A stretch of DNA of 19,932 nt from Candidatus Rifleibacteriota bacterium (GTDB lineage Bacteria > Riflebacteria > Ozemobacteria > Ozemobacterales > Ozemobacteraceae). Position numbers and translations under genes: made by a program. The first letter of the stretch is position 1. The number at the start of each line of letters is the position of its first letter. The stretch covers positions 1 through 19,932 of the forward strand of contig JAKQKW010000034.1 in NCBI GenBank assembly GCA_029560455.1, in the 5' to 3' direction. The notes below the pieces were generated by a model. It was not told where the DNA came from. It searched no databases and saw only the letters and a list, made by a program, of their open reading frames with translations. Below are positions 6,628-16,127 of the stretch, in pieces.

Positions 6628-9600
6628 TCAGGCTTCTCCCTTGCTGCGCTCAATATGAACCAGCGAGCGCTTGGCGTCATTTGCAAGCGGGCCGGTCGGG
6701 TCGAGCTCAATTACCTTGTTGTATTCTTCGCTGGCGCGGTCATACATGTTTTTAACACGATAGATACTTGCGAGTCGGAAGTGAGCTTCAATATAGTTGG
6801 GGTCGAGCTGGATTGCTTTGCGATATTCAGCCATCGCTTCATTCTTCATATTGACGTCATAGTTTTCGTTGTATGCTTCACCGAGCTCAAAGTGTGCTCT
6901 GGCATTGTTTTCGTCGACTTTGAGGGCTTTGCGGCAGATGGCGATAGCTTCATCATACATGTGCTTGCCGCTGATCGACTGCTTGCTGTAAACGATCTTG
7001 AGACCCCAGTATGGCCATAGATTGTTCGGGTCGCTGCTGTTGGCAAGCTTGAAGTAATAAACCGCTTTCTGCTGCTCTTCTTCGGTCGGAGTGAAGCCTG
7101 AGCCAAGAGTTATGAATGCGTAACCAAGGCTGAAGTTGGCCATCGGATCTTTGGGATTGTTTTCTGCCCTGGCCTGATAATCCTTGAGCATGGCCTGAAG
7201 CTGGCGGTCCCGGTCTTGAGACTTCGAAAACATTTCTTTGCTGATGTCGATTATCTTCATGTGGCATTCACCGTTGCCCGGGTCGAGCTCGATGAGCTGC
7301 CTGAGTTCCGACAGAGCTTCTTCATAGCGGCCCTGAGAATGATACAGGTCGGCGAGTTTGCGGTGCACATAAACGCTTTCCGGGTCTTTTTCAAGAATCT
7401 GTTTGTAAATCGCTTCAACATTGGCCAGATTATTGCGCCGGTGATAGACCTTGGCAAGCTCGGTCATGGCGAAAATATTGCCCGGATCAAGTTCGAGAAC
7501 CTTCTCGAAGCATTCGATAGATTGAGTGATCGCACTTTCTTCATCTATAGATTGATCGAGGCCCTTCGACAGAAAGAGCCCGAGCTCGAGCCAGTCGCAG
7601 AAGTTCTGGCCCTGTTCGACCGCGCTTCTGATGGAAGCGCAGACGTCTGCAAGTTCCTCGGCAGAGGAAAAGTTGTTTAGAGCCTTGAATTTAAGCTGGG
7701 TGACCAGCTCGATGCGTATGTCGACATTGGTCGGAAAGTATTTTTTGGCCAGCGTAAGAGCGTCAACCGCTTCGACAATTTTCCCTTTGCGTATGTGCAG
7801 ATTGCCAAGACGCAACGGCAGTTCCTTGTAGCGGGCTGACTTGTCGGCAGAGAGAGCCTGTTCGTATTCGAATGTCGCTTCATCGAACATGTTTTTCGAT
7901 TCATACAGCATGCCGAGTTTGAATCGCGCGTCGAGATTGTGGTTGTCGAGGTCGATGATGCTGTCATAATGCATGATTGCCGTGTCAACGTCGCCTGACT
8001 TTTCTGCTTCGGCGGCTTTGGCAAAAGCTTCGTCGATTTCCTGACTGCGCTGCGATGCTGAAAGATTAGCAAAGAAGTCAGAGGCCGTCATATTGCCGGC
8101 GTCGATTTCGATAACCCTCTGGAACCAGACTCTTGCAGATTCATGATCGCCCTTGTCGCGGAACATGATGCCAAGTTGCAGGATCGGTTCAAGTTCAGTT
8201 GGAACGACTTCCCAGGCGGCTTGGTACTTTTCAATGGCTTCATCGACCCAGCCTTTTTCCTGAAAGATCTGGCCAAGCATGAACAGACCATGGTAATGGG
8301 TTGGGAACATGCCCAGAAGTTCCTGGAGTTCGATCGATGCTTCGTCTGGTTGGCCGGTGCGGATAAAGGTTGTGGCCAGTGAAACATACACCTCTGGCTG
8401 TTCCGGGTCGATTTCTTTGGCTTTCTGCAGGGCTTCAACAGCCTGATCGTATGCTTCGAGGCTGAGATGAAGGTTGCCAAGCTCATACCAGGCAGTCTGG
8501 TTACGGCTTTGCAGTTCGATGACCTTTTCGTATTCCATGACGGCATTTTTGAACATGCCGCGTTCAGAAAAGATGCGGGCCTGCTTGATACCTTCGTTTG
8601 CCTGACTGCTGACCTTGACATCGATAAGAGCCTGGTAATGCTCCTTGCCCTGGGCATGCAGCGGGTCGAGTTCAAGAACTCTGGTAAACTGTGCCAGAGC
8701 TTCGTTGAGCCTGCCAGCGTCATTGTAAGCAAGACCCAGTTCAAAGTGCCCAGGAATGCACGTATCGTCGAGAGTCACGGCGGTTTTAATTTCGTTAACA
8801 CCGGCTTCAATCATGCCTGAATCGTTGTAGGCCTTGCCCATGTTAATGTAGATGCGCCCAAGTTCGACATGGGCGACGGCATGGTCATTCTTTTCAGCGA
8901 TGATATCTTTGAAGGTCATGGTGGCTTGATCTATCATATTACTGATAGAATAGATGCGGCCCAGCTGAACTCTTGCATCGTAATTACCGTGATCCTTGTT
9001 AATGAGGCTCTTGAGTTCCATGATCGCCATTTCATGGTCGCCAGATCGGGCGTAGGCTTCAGAAATTATTGAACTGATGTCGCCGTTTCCGGGCTGGGTT
9101 TGTCTGGCTTCCTGAAGAAGTTCGATAACCCTGGCATAATCTTCGGCTGCTAGATAAAGCCTGGCTATTTCAATTGTGATTGCGACTTCCTGTGGGGCGA
9201 CCATACGTGCCTGATTGAGTATTTCGAGGGCCTCTTCATACATCTGCCGGCTTCGATAAATGCGCGACATCTTAAGATAAAGGTCGACATTTTCAGGTGT
9301 GTGCTGTCTGAGGCTTTCAAGCTCATTGAGGGCTTCCTGATGGAAGTTGCGCATCAGGTATATATCTACCAGACCGGCAAGAAATTCTTCTGAGCCGCCG
9401 CTCTGTTCTTTTGCCTGTTGCAGGTAAGCCAGACCGTTGTCGTTGTCTCCTTCCTGGAGAAGAAGATTGCCAAGTTCGAGAAAAAGTCTCGGATCGCTGG
9501 CGCCCAGAGAAATTGCCTGCTTAAGAGAGGCAATCTGGTCGTTGACCCGGCCGAGTTCGTGGTAAAGTTCGCCAAGAGCGAGGTGGGCCTTGAGATCGTC

Positions 9601-11235
9601 GGGGTTACGCTGGATAATGACGTTGTATGATCTGATGGCATCTTCGTTCATGCCACGCTGCTTATAAATTTCGGCCAGAGATTCGTGTGGCGAAGTGTCT
9701 TCGGGGTTAAGCTGCAGAGCCTGCTGAAGAGATGTGATTGCTTCGGAGACGAATCCAAGGCGCAGGTATATCTGACCAAGCATCGAGAGCCAGGTTGAAG
9801 ATGGCGAGAGCTGATGCAGGCGCAGCAGGGTAGTTACCGCATCTCTTTCGCGCCCGGTCTGAAGCTGCAGAGCCTGTAGGTCGGAAAGCAGCTCAATGTT
9901 GTTGGGTTCAACTTCAAGCAGGGCGGTAATGGCATCCATTTCTTCGGCGACCATTCCCTTGCTGCGATAGATCATACGCAGCTCACCCTTGATGTCAGTG
10001 CGTTCCGGGTCGAGTTCAAGAACTCTGACATAATAAGCATTGGCTTCTTCAATCATGCCTTTTTCGCCGTAAGAGCGTGCAAGCGTGAGTGCCAGGTCAG
10101 GATCATCGGGGTGAGCAACGCTTAAGGCTTCGATCGCTTCAAGACACAGACCGGCATCACCGCCAGCCTGAACTACTTCATACAGACGTTCAAGAATGTC
10201 AAAATCTTCAGGAGCCGATGCCAGCGCCTGGTTGTAGCATTCAATGGCACGGTTAAGGTCGCCGTTAGCGGCGTAAGATGCGGCAAGATTTTTCATCACT
10301 TCGGGTGATGAGGTATCGTGGGCGGCAATTGCTTCGTATTCTTTGATCTGAAGATCAAACTGGCCGCGCTCACCATAAAGGCTTGCCAGCTCATATCTGA
10401 TTTCGAGCCAGTCTGGTTTGAGGCGGGCGATGGTTTCAAATTCGCGCAGGGCGTCGTCGCTCATTTCAAGGCGCTGATAGAGCTTGCCACAGCGGTAATA
10501 AAGTTCGACATTTGAATTGTCGAGTTCTTTGACTGCCTGGTATTTTTCAAGGGCTTCCTCGAAGCGACCTCGTGATTCAAGATCTTTGCCGATCTTGAAA
10601 TGGATGGCCGGATCATTCGGGTTGAGGTATTCTGCCTTTTTGTATTCCATGACCGCATCGTTATACTGGCCATTGAGCTCGTAAGCTTCACCGAGCTCTG
10701 AATGCAGTCTGGCATTTTCTGAGTCGCTTTCGATGGCTCGCTGATAAAGGGCGATGGCCCCTTCGATATCGTTGGCGGTTATTTTAAGTCGTGCCAGTTC
10801 GATAATAGCCCTTGAAAAGCTGCTATCGATTTCAATGGCGCGGGCAAAATGCTTTTCGGCCTTGTCAATGGCGTTTCTCTGAAGGTTAAGCATGCCAAGA
10901 TCGAACTGGAGCTGTTTATCTTCAGGGGCAAGCCGGGTTGCCTGATCATAGATTTCAATTGCTTTGTCTGTCTGTCCGGTTTCGATGAGAAGTGTGCCCA
11001 GAGAGCTGAGTGCCGGGGCATCAGACGGAGACAGTCTGATGATTTTTTCGAGCATACCAATTGCTTCAGGCTTGCGCCCGGCCTTCTGATGGCAGTCTGC
11101 CAGAAGTTTCATGGCCGGTACCAGGTCGGGTTTTTCAACCAGTACCTTTTCAAGTGCTTCGCTGGCCTTGGCATAATTCTGCAGCCCGTAATATGTCTGG
11201 CCCTTCTCCAGAAGGATTTCCCAGCGGTTAATCAT
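6628..11235 (-). CDS. Giant TPR-repeat protein 2 (about 42 repeats)
   Basis: A 1535-residue protein made almost wholly of 34-residue tetratricopeptide repeats; dividing it by eye gives about 42. Typical units have [LY]G-x2-Y at helix A and A-x3-[FY]-x3-[LI]-x-[LI]-[DN]-P at the end of helix B. Repeats begin at residue 1 with no signal peptide or membrane segment, so it should be a cytoplasmic superhelical scaffold. The array is broken at about 865-895, 1055-1080 and 1180-1235, suggesting three or four solenoid blocks. The last ~150 residues hold atypical longer repeats, including WPYWGLK (W1407-K1413), matching a module in TPR1. The ATG at 11235 has a good AAGGAG. It lies 50 bases after TPR1, with no terminator between them. 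Partners are not predictable from sequence. Confidence 0.93.
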   Translation of the reverse strand: MINRWEILLEKGQTYYGLQNYAKASEALEKVLVEKPDLVPAMKLLADCHQKAGRKPEAIGMLEKIIRLSPSDAPALSSLGTLLIETGQTDKAIEIYDQATRLAPEDKQLQFDLGMLNLQRNAIDKAEKHFARAIEIDSSFSRAIIELARLKITANDIEGAIALYQRAIESDSENARLHSELGEAYELNGQYNDAVMEYKKAEYLNPNDPAIHFKIGKDLESRGRFEEALEKYQAVKELDNSNVELYYRCGKLYQRLEMSDDALREFETIARLKPDWLEIRYELASLYGERGQFDLQIKEYEAIAAHDTSSPEVMKNLAASYAANGDLNRAIECYNQALASAPEDFDILERLYEVVQAGGDAGLCLEAIEALSVAHPDDPDLALTLARSYGEKGMIEEANAYYVRVLELDPERTDIKGELRMIYRSKGMVAEEMDAITALLEVEPNNIELLSDLQALQLQTGRERDAVTTLLRLHQLSPSSTWLSMLGQIYLRLGFVSEAITSLQQALQLNPEDTSPHESLAEIYKQRGMNEDAIRSYNVIIQRNPDDLKAHLALGELYHELGRVNDQIASLKQAISLGASDPRLFLELGNLLLQEGDNDNGLAYLQQAKEQSGGSEEFLAGLVDIYLMRNFHQEALNELESLRQHTPENVDLYLKMSRIYRSRQMYEEALEILNQARMVAPQEVAITIEIARLYLAAEDYARVIELLQEARQTQPGNGDISSIISEAYARSGDHEMAIMELKSLINKDHGNYDARVQLGRIYSISNMIDQATMTFKDIIAEKNDHAVAHVELGRIYINMGKAYNDSGMIEAGVNEIKTAVTLDDTCIPGHFELGLAYNDAGRLNEALAQFTRVLELDPLHAQGKEHYQALIDVKVSSQANEGIKQARIFSERGMFKNAVMEYEKVIELQSRNQTAWYELGNLHLSLEAYDQAVEALQKAKEIDPEQPEVYVSLATTFIRTGQPDEASIELQELLGMFPTHYHGLFMLGQIFQEKGWVDEAIEKYQAAWEVVPTELEPILQLGIMFRDKGDHESARVWFQRVIEIDAGNMTASDFFANLSASQRSQEIDEAFAKAAEAEKSGDVDTAIMHYDSIIDLDNHNLDARFKLGMLYESKNMFDEATFEYEQALSADKSARYKELPLRLGNLHIRKGKIVEAVDALTLAKKYFPTNVDIRIELVTQLKFKALNNFSSAEELADVCASIRSAVEQGQNFCDWLELGLFLSKGLDQSIDEESAITQSIECFEKVLELDPGNIFAMTELAKVYHRRNNLANVEAIYKQILEKDPESVYVHRKLADLYHSQGRYEEALSELRQLIELDPGNGECHMKIIDISKEMFSKSQDRDRQLQAMLKDYQARAENNPKDPMANFSLGYAFITLGSGFTPTEEEQQKAVYYFKLANSSDPNNLWPYWGLKIVYSKQSISGKHMYDEAIAICRKALKVDENNARAHFELGEAYNENYDVNMKNEAMAEYRKAIQLDPNYIEAHFRLASIYRVKNMYDRASEEYNKVIELDPTGPLANDAKRSLVHIERSKGEA

Positions 11236-11243
11236 TCGCCTGT

Positions 11244-11249
11244 CTCCTT
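11244..11249 (-). promoter_or_regulatory. Shine-Dalgarno of TPR2
   Basis: On the minus strand AAGGAG precedes the ATG at 11235 by 8 bases. The 50-base gap after TPR1 also holds a TATA-rich run (TATAGTATATGATA), but I found no matching -35, so I read TPR2 as co-transcribed with TPR1. Confidence 0.75.
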
Positions 11250-11285
11250 ACCTGCTGTATCATATACTATATAACTTTCTGTCAT

Positions 11286-14200
11286 TCAGTCTTCTTTTTC
11301 CATGAGTTCATCAGCTTTTTCAAAAGCTTTTGCGGCTTCTTCGCCTTTGCCGAGGCCATTGTATGCCTTGCCGAGCAGGAAGTAAACCATCGAGCCGGCT
11401 TCGGCAAATTCTGAGGCCTTTTTCAGCTCTTTGAGTGCTTCTTCGAACATGCCTTTTTCGAGGTAGTCGGCACCAACCTTGACAAAAACTTCGTAGTTCT
11501 CTTCCATCTGCCCCTGAGCTTTTTTGAAAGCTTCGGTGGCTTTGGCTTTTTCGTTGACGCCCTCGTAGGCTTTACCGAGCAGGAAAAATGCCTCCCCGTT
11601 TTCGGGGGTTATGGCAACAGCCTTTTCAAGAGTTGCCGCGGCGTCACTCAGCATGCCGTTATCGAGATAGAGGCGGCCAAGCTCGTGGTAGACTTCCTGG
11701 TGGTTCGAGTCAAGATTGATGACCTTCTTGAATTCGTCGATCGCATCGCCAACTTTGAGCAGTTTGTAATAAGCCTTGCCCAGTTCGAAGTGAGCCCGGC
11801 TGTTGGTCGGATAGCGGTTGATAGCCTTCTTGTAGAGGCGCACCATCTTTTCGTAGTTCTGGTTGGCCCAGAAAATGCCACCCAGGGCATAAATGCATTC
11901 AATGAGATTTTCGTTGAGGCTCAGTGCCTGTTCGAAATTGGCAGCAGCTTCGCTCTGGTCACCTTTGCCCAGATAAGCTTCGCCAAGCTCAAAGAAGAAC
12001 AGGGCATTTTTCGGCGCTGCTTCAACCGCTTTTGAATAGAGGTCGATCATGCCGTCAAAGTTAGCTTTCTGCTTATATTGAGCCCCAAGACGGTAAACGA
12101 TGTTGAGGTCGCCAGGTCTGAATTCCAGAGCTTTTTCGAAGGCGGCAATGGCGCCGGCGACGTCGTCGAGCTTTTCACAGACTTCACCAAGTTCCTTGTA
12201 GAGCGAGTAGTTTTCGGCCTCAAGCGAAATTGCTTTTTCAAGCAGTTCTTTCGCTTCTTTCCATTCTTCGTTCGAAGCATGAATCATGCCGAGCTTCTGG
12301 TAGACGTCTACGTAGTCTTCCTGCAGTTCGAGTGCCTTTTCGAACATCAGCATCGCATCGCTGTTCTGACCGCGCTGATAATAAATGTCGCCGAGTTCGT
12401 AGTAAACAACCGCGTTTTCCGGGTCGAGCCTGATCGATTTGTTAAATTCTTCAACCGCTTCTTCGTTGCGGCCGGTATCCCGCAGATGCCTGGCCAGTTC
12501 GAGGTGAGCCCGGCGGTGCTCGGGAGCAAGGCCGATGACAGTTCTGAATTCGCTGATGGCCTGCTCGTTCTGCCCCTGGGTCGAGTAGATGACACCAAGT
12601 TCAAAGTGGGCTGAAGAATTGCGCGGGTCAAGAGTGATGACCTGGCGGTAGGCATCGACAGCTTCATCGATGATGCCCTGGCTGGCGTAGGCCTTGGCCA
12701 GTTCAACATTTACCGCGATATTTGAGGGTTCCCAGACAAGGGCTTCTTTGAATTCGCCGATGGCCTTGTCGACGCGGCCCTTGTTGATATAAGCCATCGC
12801 CAGTTCGCGGTGCGGAACCGGGTTGGTATTGTCAAGCTGAATTGCCCGCGAGAAACGTTCGATGGCCATGTCGAGATTGCCCTGTTTTCGGTGAATAAGA
12901 CCGATATGGGTGAGAATTTCGGCATTGTTAGGTTCGTGTTCGAGGGCGGCTTCAAATTCACGAAGGGCATCGGTAAGGCGGTTGAGATGGTCATAAACCT
13001 TGCCGAGCTCGAGGTGAATGATCGAGTTCTGCGGATCGGTTTCGAAGACACGACTGTAGAACCGCGCTGCATCTTCCCATTTTTCAAGTGACGCATATAT
13101 TTTGCCGAGTCTGACAAGAGCGTCGGTGCGCTCTTCATTAATCTCAGCAACTTTCAGGTATTCATCGAGTGCCTTTTCAAGCTGACCACAATGGTAATAA
13201 GTTTCGGCGAGTCTGAATCTGGCGGCATGATTCTGCGGGTCGAGTTCGACGAGGCGTCGATAGCAGTTGCCGGCAAGTTCATAACTTTCACTGATGTAGT
13301 AAATATCGCCAAGACTGGTCAGGGCCTCGCTGAGCGATGGGTCGATCTCAAGAGCACGGTTGAATTCTTCGATTGCCTTGCTTTGTCTGTCGAGATCGAG
13401 GTAGACCTCGGCAAGTTCGACATGGGCCTGCGGCGCATCCGGCCTGATGCGGATAGCCTGCAGATAAGATTCGACAGATTTTTCGAGGGCATGGCGGTGA
13501 TGATACAGGCGGCCCAGTTCAAGGTGCGCTTCGAAAATGTCAGGTTTGATGTCGACCACGGCATGCAGAGCGTCGAGGGCTTTGTCGTGAAGGTCTCTGA
13601 CGATATAGATCTTGGCGAGAGACATCTGGGCAGCAACATGGTCGTGTTTGAGTTCGACGACCTTACGGAATTCATCTTCAGCCTTGTAAATCTGATTGGT
13701 GGTTTCGTAGAGTCTGGCAAGCAGTTCGTGGGCAGGCAGAGAATCGGGCGCGATTTCGATGGCACGCAGATATTCGTCTTCGGCATCTTTGAGCTTTTCG
13801 AGGCGTTCAAGCGTCTGGGCATACTGAATAATCGCTTCAACGTAAGTCGGTGAAGCAACCAGTACTGTTTCGAGAATGCCTTTGGCTTCGAGCCAGTTGC
13901 CGGCGTCGAAATACAGACAGGCAAGGTCGAATCTGATTCTGGTCGGGTTGGCAGACAGATTGATCGCGGTGTTGAATTCGTCGATCGCCTGCTGGAAACG
14001 GCCATTGCGGTGGTGAATCAGACCGAGATAGTAATGGGCCTGATCATGCGCCGGTGCCAGTTCGACGGCTCTGCTGAAGCGAATGCGGGCAATTTCGTCC
14101 TGGCGGTCTGCGAAACAGATCTGGCCAATGGCGAAGTGGGCTTCGGTATAGTCGATGTCGAGTTCGATTGCCTTGCGCAGGTTGGCAAGTGCCTTTTCGT

Positions 14201-16127
14201 TCTCGTTGATATCTTTGTAGACGCGTCCGAGTTCATAATAACCCTGGGCGAAGTTCGGGTTGATGCGGATAACTTTCTGGTAGAGTCTGACCGCTTCTTC
14301 GGGGCGCTTTTCTTCGCTGCGGATTTCTGCCATGTTGAGATAGGCAGGAATGTAGGTTTTGTCTTTTTCTGCGGCCTTTTCAAAGTATTCGAAGGCCTGC
14401 TGCAGTTGGCCCATGCGACGGTAGACGTCGCCCGTTTCATAGTAGGCACGAGGATCTTCGGGGTCGAGCTCGGTGACCAGTTTGCAGGCGTCGAGAGCCT
14501 GTTCGAAAAGCGGGGTTGCACCTTCGACAACGGTGAGATAAGAGTCTTTGAGGCCCCAGTAAGCCCATTTGAAGTCGGGTGTGAGGTTGATCGCCATCTG
14601 GTAGCTGTTGAGAGCTTCTTCGAGGCGTTCTTCCTGTTTTTCGGGCAGAATCGATGGCAGAATCTGGCAGGCATAGGCGAGGGCAAAGTGGGCAACCGGG
14701 TTCTGAAAGTCGACCATGGCGGCGTTCTTATACTGCTCGATGTATCTGCTGTAAAGCGTGTCAGTATCTTTGCTGTCGGCGCTGCGGATTTTGTAGAGAT
14801 CAATCTGATTCATTATTGCCAGCGGGCTTGACCGATCAATTTCGAGGGCTTTCTGGAAAGCTTCGAAGGCTTCGTCATACTGGCGCCGTTTGACATAGAT
14901 TTTGCCAAGCTCGATCCAGGCTCCGAGAGCATTCGCTTCTTTGAAAAAGCGAAGCTTGTTAAACAGGTAACCTTCCTGGTAGATGTCGTGGGTGCGGTTG
15001 CGCGACAGGTCGACGATTTCTTTGAACCTGGTGACGGCAAGCTCGAGCATACCCATGAGCAGGTGAATCTTGCCAAGGCGGAAATGGGCAAAAATATTGG
15101 TTGGGTTGATGTTCAAACCCTGCTGATAAAAGTCGATGGCCTGATCGTAACTGGCCTTCTGTTCATAAATGTAGCCAAGTCTGAAATAGGCAGGAGCATA
15201 ACCCGGGTTCGTTTCGAGAACCTTGCGGTAGCTTTCCTGGGCCTGGGTTAAAGCATCTTCGGCTGGCATGGCATGCTCGGCCTGGGCGATCAGGTAACAT
15301 TCGCCAAGTTCAAAAGTCAGGCGCGGGTCAGCTTTGACGTGCTTCATGGCCTTGATGAGAACTGCTACGGCGCCTTCATAATCGGCGTCATAAATGCACA
15401 GATCTTTGAGGCCAAGATTGGCCCAGAGATTTGCCGGGTTGATCTCGATGGCTCTTTCCATCATCAGGCGTGCTTCGGCGCGCTGGGTCTTGAATTTTTC
15501 AACATCCTGGGCATGCAGAATCAGGTAGGCATTGCCCATAATGCAGTTGGCCATCGATTCACTTTCGATGCTGCGAAGCTCCTCGCGAATCTTTTCGATT
15601 ATCTCGGTATGGCGCATTTCGCGGTCGGGCAGGTTGGCGCACAGGGCACGATATTGCAGAATCAGCCTGATCCAGGTTTCGCCATCTTCCGGGAGCTTTT
15701 TGAGCGCCTGGCGGTATGATGAAATCGATTCGTCAAGAATTCCCTGAACCGAATAAATATCACCAAGAGCCTTATGGATGGCCGGGTTTTCGGGGGAAAG
15801 GATCAAAGCCTTTTTGTAATCGAGCAGGGCTTTGGTGAAGTTGCCCTTGTTTTTGAGAATGCCGGCCTGGCCGATATAAAGATTGACCCGTTCGGTCTTT
15901 TCATCATTTGTGAAAAGGCTGGCGCGGTCGCGCAGAGCGAGCAGTTCGTTCTGCTCGGCGAGTTTTTTCAGCGACTCGAGGTATTCGCGCGAGGCGGTGC
16001 CGATTTCGAGAAAAATGCATCTTGAGTCCTGGGCATGCCAGAACATGCACTGTTCCTGGATGCAGGTGCCTCCCGTCCGGCTGTCTTCTCTCAGTTTACC
16101 CAGAAAAGGGCATATTTCCTTGGTCAT
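11286..16127 (-). CDS. Giant TPR-repeat protein 1 with N-terminal four-cysteine module
   Basis: A 1613-residue protein. Residues 1-40 form a compact cysteine module, C6-x15-C22-x4-C27-x9-C37, with CPFLG at the start and CMFWH around C27; this spacing could hold a metal (Zn or Fe-S), but I know no named family for it. A helical linker (about 41-82) follows, then about 43 TPRs to the end. Repeats 3-12 are irregular, with insertions near 160-215, 385-410 and 430-520. They include two copies of a variant unit: LWANLGLK (234-241) and WAYWGLK (521-527). From about 545 on they are regular 34-mers. No signal peptide or membrane segment is visible, so it is predicted cytoplasmic. The ATG overlaps the ftsK stop (ATGA), with a GGAAGGAG inside ftsK about 12 bases upstream, indicating translational coupling. 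The C terminus is Glu/Lys-rich. TPR identity is certain; function is unknown. Confidence 0.93.
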   Translation of the reverse strand: MTKEICPFLGKLREDSRTGGTCIQEQCMFWHAQDSRCIFLEIGTASREYLESLKKLAEQNELLALRDRASLFTNDEKTERVNLYIGQAGILKNKGNFTKALLDYKKALILSPENPAIHKALGDIYSVQGILDESISSYRQALKKLPEDGETWIRLILQYRALCANLPDREMRHTEIIEKIREELRSIESESMANCIMGNAYLILHAQDVEKFKTQRAEARLMMERAIEINPANLWANLGLKDLCIYDADYEGAVAVLIKAMKHVKADPRLTFELGECYLIAQAEHAMPAEDALTQAQESYRKVLETNPGYAPAYFRLGYIYEQKASYDQAIDFYQQGLNINPTNIFAHFRLGKIHLLMGMLELAVTRFKEIVDLSRNRTHDIYQEGYLFNKLRFFKEANALGAWIELGKIYVKRRQYDEAFEAFQKALEIDRSSPLAIMNQIDLYKIRSADSKDTDTLYSRYIEQYKNAAMVDFQNPVAHFALAYACQILPSILPEKQEERLEEALNSYQMAINLTPDFKWAYWGLKDSYLTVVEGATPLFEQALDACKLVTELDPEDPRAYYETGDVYRRMGQLQQAFEYFEKAAEKDKTYIPAYLNMAEIRSEEKRPEEAVRLYQKVIRINPNFAQGYYELGRVYKDINENEKALANLRKAIELDIDYTEAHFAIGQICFADRQDEIARIRFSRAVELAPAHDQAHYYLGLIHHRNGRFQQAIDEFNTAINLSANPTRIRFDLACLYFDAGNWLEAKGILETVLVASPTYVEAIIQYAQTLERLEKLKDAEDEYLRAIEIAPDSLPAHELLARLYETTNQIYKAEDEFRKVVELKHDHVAAQMSLAKIYIVRDLHDKALDALHAVVDIKPDIFEAHLELGRLYHHRHALEKSVESYLQAIRIRPDAPQAHVELAEVYLDLDRQSKAIEEFNRALEIDPSLSEALTSLGDIYYISESYELAGNCYRRLVELDPQNHAARFRLAETYYHCGQLEKALDEYLKVAEINEERTDALVRLGKIYASLEKWEDAARFYSRVFETDPQNSIIHLELGKVYDHLNRLTDALREFEAALEHEPNNAEILTHIGLIHRKQGNLDMAIERFSRAIQLDNTNPVPHRELAMAYINKGRVDKAIGEFKEALVWEPSNIAVNVELAKAYASQGIIDEAVDAYRQVITLDPRNSSAHFELGVIYSTQGQNEQAISEFRTVIGLAPEHRRAHLELARHLRDTGRNEEAVEEFNKSIRLDPENAVVYYELGDIYYQRGQNSDAMLMFEKALELQEDYVDVYQKLGMIHASNEEWKEAKELLEKAISLEAENYSLYKELGEVCEKLDDVAGAIAAFEKALEFRPGDLNIVYRLGAQYKQKANFDGMIDLYSKAVEAAPKNALFFFELGEAYLGKGDQSEAAANFEQALSLNENLIECIYALGGIFWANQNYEKMVRLYKKAINRYPTNSRAHFELGKAYYKLLKVGDAIDEFKKVINLDSNHQEVYHELGRLYLDNGMLSDAAATLEKAVAITPENGEAFFLLGKAYEGVNEKAKATEAFKKAQGQMEENYEVFVKVGADYLEKGMFEEALKELKKASEFAEAGSMVYFLLGKAYNGLGKGEEAAKAFEKADELMEKED

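Noticed and set aside
6447..6710. Upstream extension of the Ala/Glu/Pro-rich protein to 6710 (340 residues)
   Set aside because: It would run through the TPR2 terminator hairpin, the consensus promoter and the end of TPR2. The signal peptide and Shine-Dalgarno mark the GTG at 6446 as the start.
11236..11285. Possible promoter between TPR1 and TPR2 (TATAGTATATGATA)
   Set aside because: No -35 at suitable spacing and no terminator after TPR1; the short gap and good Shine-Dalgarno fit one operon.
6655..16025. Many long open frames on the plus strand inside TPR1 and TPR2 (up to about 270 codons, for example 14010-14831)
   Set aside because: They are antisense shadows of the repetitive coding sequence with biased codons. 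They lack ribosome sites and recognisable domains, while the minus-strand frames give unbroken TPRs.
6628..16127. Periodic similarity of about 102 bases suggesting DNA tandem repeats or a CRISPR-like array
   Set aside because: The period is that of 34-residue TPR units. The units are well diverged at the DNA level and there are no identical direct repeats with spacers.
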